Assembly: GCA_002773185.1 (NCBI GenBank) | Contig: PFBU01000031.1 | Span: 1-5,994, forward strand | Length of the DNA stretch: 5,994 nucleotides | From: Candidatus Magasanikbacteria bacterium CG10_big_fil_rev_8_21_14_0_10_36_16 | GTDB lineage: Bacteria; Patescibacteriota; Patescibacteriia; Magasanikbacterales; UBA922 | Direction of reading: 5' to 3' | In this document: positions 4,515 to 5,994 of the stretch, piece by piece | Numbering within the stretch: the first letter of the stretch is position 1 | How the letters are laid out: each line of letters starts with the position of its first letter | Translations under genes and position numbers: made by a program | Notes under the pieces: model-generated | Told to the model about the DNA's origin: nothing | Database searches by the model: none | What the model saw: only the letters and a program-made list of their open reading frames with translations

Positions 4515-5210
4515 TCAACCTCTCGCCAAACTAAAACCAACAACCTTACCAATTTGATTGGATTTCAAAACTTTGGCGCACTCTTGCATAGTAGAGCCTG
4601 TCGTATAGACATCATCAACTAACAAAATATTTTTTCCGGATAAATCTGTTTTTTTGTAACAAAATTCAAAAGCATCTTTTAGATTGACCAATCTCTCTTG
4701 ACGTTTAAACTTGGCCTGTGGTTTGGTATAACGCGTTCTTTTTAATAAATTAATAGCTGGTTTATTGCACAATTTAGCCAAAATTAAAGCTATTTTTTCG
4801 GCTTGGTTGAAACCTCTTTCCACATAACGCCGACCATGCAGTGGCACAAAAGTAATGACATCAAAGGTTGCTAAATTATTTTTAAGCAAAAATTCTTTGA
4901 TCATTTTTTCAATTGTCTTTTCCAATTCTTCAACATATTGATATTTGAAACTATGCATTATCTCCCCTATCAAAGCTTTCTCATCATATTGGATAATAGC
5001 AATCTCTCCATCTATAAAAAGTGGCTGGCAAGTATCACAATAATCACCTAGTTCAGTTTTTTTGTGACAAATAGGACAACAAAAAACACCAGACAAATCT
5101 AGTGTTTGTAAACATTCTTCACAGACAAAACCACCTTCTTTGGCGCAGTTGAGACAACTTACTGGAAAAAAAATATCTTTTAAATAATCTACCAATCCTC
5201 CCAAAGGCAT
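4515..5210 (-). CDS. comF: ComF-family phosphoribosyltransferase-like protein
   Basis: The 231-aa protein is homologous to ComFC/GntX-type proteins needed for, or linked to, natural transformation; its exact biochemical role is not settled. The N-terminus holds two zinc-ribbon-like sites: C19-x2-C22 with C30-x2-C33, and C45-x2-C48 with C58-x2-C61. The phosphoribosyltransferase fold follows, with VPLHGRRYVERGFNQAE (about 122-138, the ComF signature) and the PRPP-binding loop LLVDDVYTTGST (196-207). Length and domain order are normal and no key residue is missing. It begins 10 bp after the stop of the upstream membrane protein, so the two probably form an operon. The start at 5210 leaves a typical short lead-in before C19, and no Shine-Dalgarno is visible. 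The stop is TGA. Confidence 0.93.
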   Translation of the reverse strand: MPLGGLVDYLKDIFFPVSCLNCAKEGGFVCEECLQTLDLSGVFCCPICHKKTELGDYCDTCQPLFIDGEIAIIQYDEKALIGEIMHSFKYQYVEELEKTIEKMIKEFLLKNNLATFDVITFVPLHGRRYVERGFNQAEKIALILAKLCNKPAINLLKRTRYTKPQAKFKRQERLVNLKDAFEFCYKKTDLSGKNILLVDDVYTTGSTMQECAKVLKSNQIGKVVGFSLARG

Positions 5211-5220
5211 ATGTAAAAAA

Positions 5221-5811
5221 TTAATTATTTACATCCCAGACACCATCAACCTTCCATTCATTATTTACTAATTTGAAATTTACCTGAACTGTTTTTTGTT
5301 TACTATCTTGCTCAACTATACTATTTACCTCTTTGGAAAAAACTTGTTTTATTTCTAAGACTACATTGGCCAAACCAGAAGTCTTGTCAAAATTTGTTAA
5401 CTTTGAACTAAGAACATTAGTAGTAACTCCACTATACAAAGCATCCTGTTTTTGAAATTGTGAATTCATCCAACCGCGCATATTAACAGTAACACTATCT
5501 TGCAATTCTTTGATGTTAACATTATTATTTTGATTGGAATAGGTAAAAAATCTCTCAACAAAAAATCTGGCCATCTGTTTAACAAATAATTCTTCTGGGG
5601 TTCCGTCAGGTTTACCAATGTCTTGATTATTTATAGGGTTAAAGATTGTATTTTGATTATTAGAATCAGCTACATTTTGACCAATAATAGAAGTGGCAGA
5701 ATTATCAACATTACTGTTATTGTTTTTTTGTTTAAGATACAACAAGGCAAAAACAATAACCAATAACAAAGCCACCACGACACCAGATGAAATAAAAATT
5801 TTTTGTCTCAT
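5221..5811 (-). CDS. unrecognised one-helix membrane protein upstream of comF
   Basis: I do not recognise this gene. From ATG 5811 it encodes 196 aa: MRQK, a membrane helix (about 5-26), an Asn-rich linker (about 28-65) and a C-terminal globular domain outside the membrane. The end of that domain alternates strand-like stretches (ANVVLEIKQVF, KTVQVNFKLVNNEWKVDGVWDV) after an amphipathic helical part (ELFVKQMARFFVERFFTY). This order, closing with W-K-V-x-x-V-W, is reminiscent of NTF2-like or VirB8/TcpC-type domains, which is inference from pattern only. In-frame ATGs at 5820 and 5874 would add 3 or 21 residues. I prefer 5811 because a short basic start directly before the helix is the usual design, but no Shine-Dalgarno decides it. 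Its tight link to comF suggests a shared role, possibly DNA uptake. The stop is TAA. Confidence 0.75.
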   Translation of the reverse strand: MRQKIFISSGVVVALLLVIVFALLYLKQKNNNSNVDNSATSIIGQNVADSNNQNTIFNPINNQDIGKPDGTPEELFVKQMARFFVERFFTYSNQNNNVNIKELQDSVTVNMRGWMNSQFQKQDALYSGVTTNVLSSKLTNFDKTSGLANVVLEIKQVFSKEVNSIVEQDSKQKTVQVNFKLVNNEWKVDGVWDVNN

Positions 5812-5904
5812 TGTAAACATAGAAAATATGTGATAAGAATTAAGAAATAAGATAAATTTGAAATTTGTGAACATTTTTTCTATAAAAACTGTTGTTCCAT
5901 TGCT

Positions 5905-5928
5905 ATATTGTCATATTGTCATATTGAT
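5905..5928. repeat. 8-bp tandem repeat, about 2.75 units
   Basis: ATATTGTC occurs twice in succession (5905-5912, 5913-5920), followed by the diverged ATATTGAT (5921-5928). It lies in the intergenic region shared by the leftward comF-linked gene and the putative rightward gene. Each unit places a TTGTCA-like box in register, so it could be a promoter-region repeat or simple replication slippage. Confidence 0.5.
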
Positions 5929-5952
5929 AATACGTCAGTACTACAATACAAC
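5924..5952 (+). promoter_or_regulatory. weak candidate promoter for the right-edge gene
   Basis: TTGATA (5924-5929, 5 of 6) is followed by a 17-nt spacer and TACAAC (5947-5952, 4 of 6). The predicted start is near 5959, about 9 nt before the ATG at 5968. The match is modest and the region is very AT-rich, so chance occurrence is possible. Confidence 0.3.
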
Positions 5953-5967
5953 AATAAACATTTAAAT

Positions 5968-5994
5968 ATGCAAAATACTTTAACCATAAATCTG
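5968..5994 (+). CDS. possible start of a gene cut by the right edge
   Basis: An ATG followed by eight sense codons reads MQNTLTINL up to the last base of the window. It is divergent from the comF-linked gene and preceded by a 93-bp gene-free stretch with a weak candidate promoter. Nine codons cannot identify a product. No Shine-Dalgarno is present, like the other genes here. Confidence 0.4.

Overview
This AT-rich window looks like part of a small bacterial genome, most likely Candidate Phyla Radiation / Patescibacteria. The inference rests on gene types, not on a marker gene. There is a membrane-anchored VanW-family protein with an Hsp20 upstream, and the Hsp20 carries an aromatic-rich, cysteine-containing insert. 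There is also a two-gene DsbB-type disulfide module, a ComF homologue behind an Asn-rich one-helix protein, and very tight gene packing. No gene start here has a recognisable Shine-Dalgarno sequence. TAA, TAG and TGA are all used as stops, so UGA is not reassigned in these genes.

Layout, left to right. Positions 1-375 hold no protein gene. They contain a strong minus-strand promoter (280-308) firing towards the left edge, with a structured untranslated stretch below it: a possible pseudoknot, a three-tier hairpin and a 16-bp direct repeat. The terminator of the next operon lies just to the right (330-355). Positions 376-2866 (minus) form a two-gene operon, hsp20 then a vanW-like gene, overlapping by 8 bp. 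It is driven by a promoter that leaves only about 5 nt before the hsp20 ATG. Positions 2956-3534 (plus) carry a consensus promoter, three consecutive serine tRNAs with different anticodons (ACU, GCU, UGA) and a clear terminator. The first tRNA has a very unusual A at position 34. Positions 3544-4507 (plus) carry an extended -10 promoter, a membrane-anchored thioredoxin-fold protein of the type found fused to VKOR, and a DsbB/BdbC-type membrane oxidoreductase 2 bp downstream. Positions 4515-5811 (minus) carry an unrecognised one-helix membrane protein followed 10 bp later by comF. The right edge (5968-5994, plus) probably holds the first nine codons of another gene.

Themes. The Dsb pair would form disulfides in exported proteins; the VanW-like protein, exposed outside the membrane with three cysteines, is a possible client. 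ComF and its upstream partner suggest DNA uptake, although ComF-type phosphoribosyltransferases are widespread. I did not find a clearly new multi-gene system. The observations most worth following are the tRNA-Ser(ACU), the structured leftward transcript at 1-273, and the general absence of Shine-Dalgarno sites combined with very short leaders.
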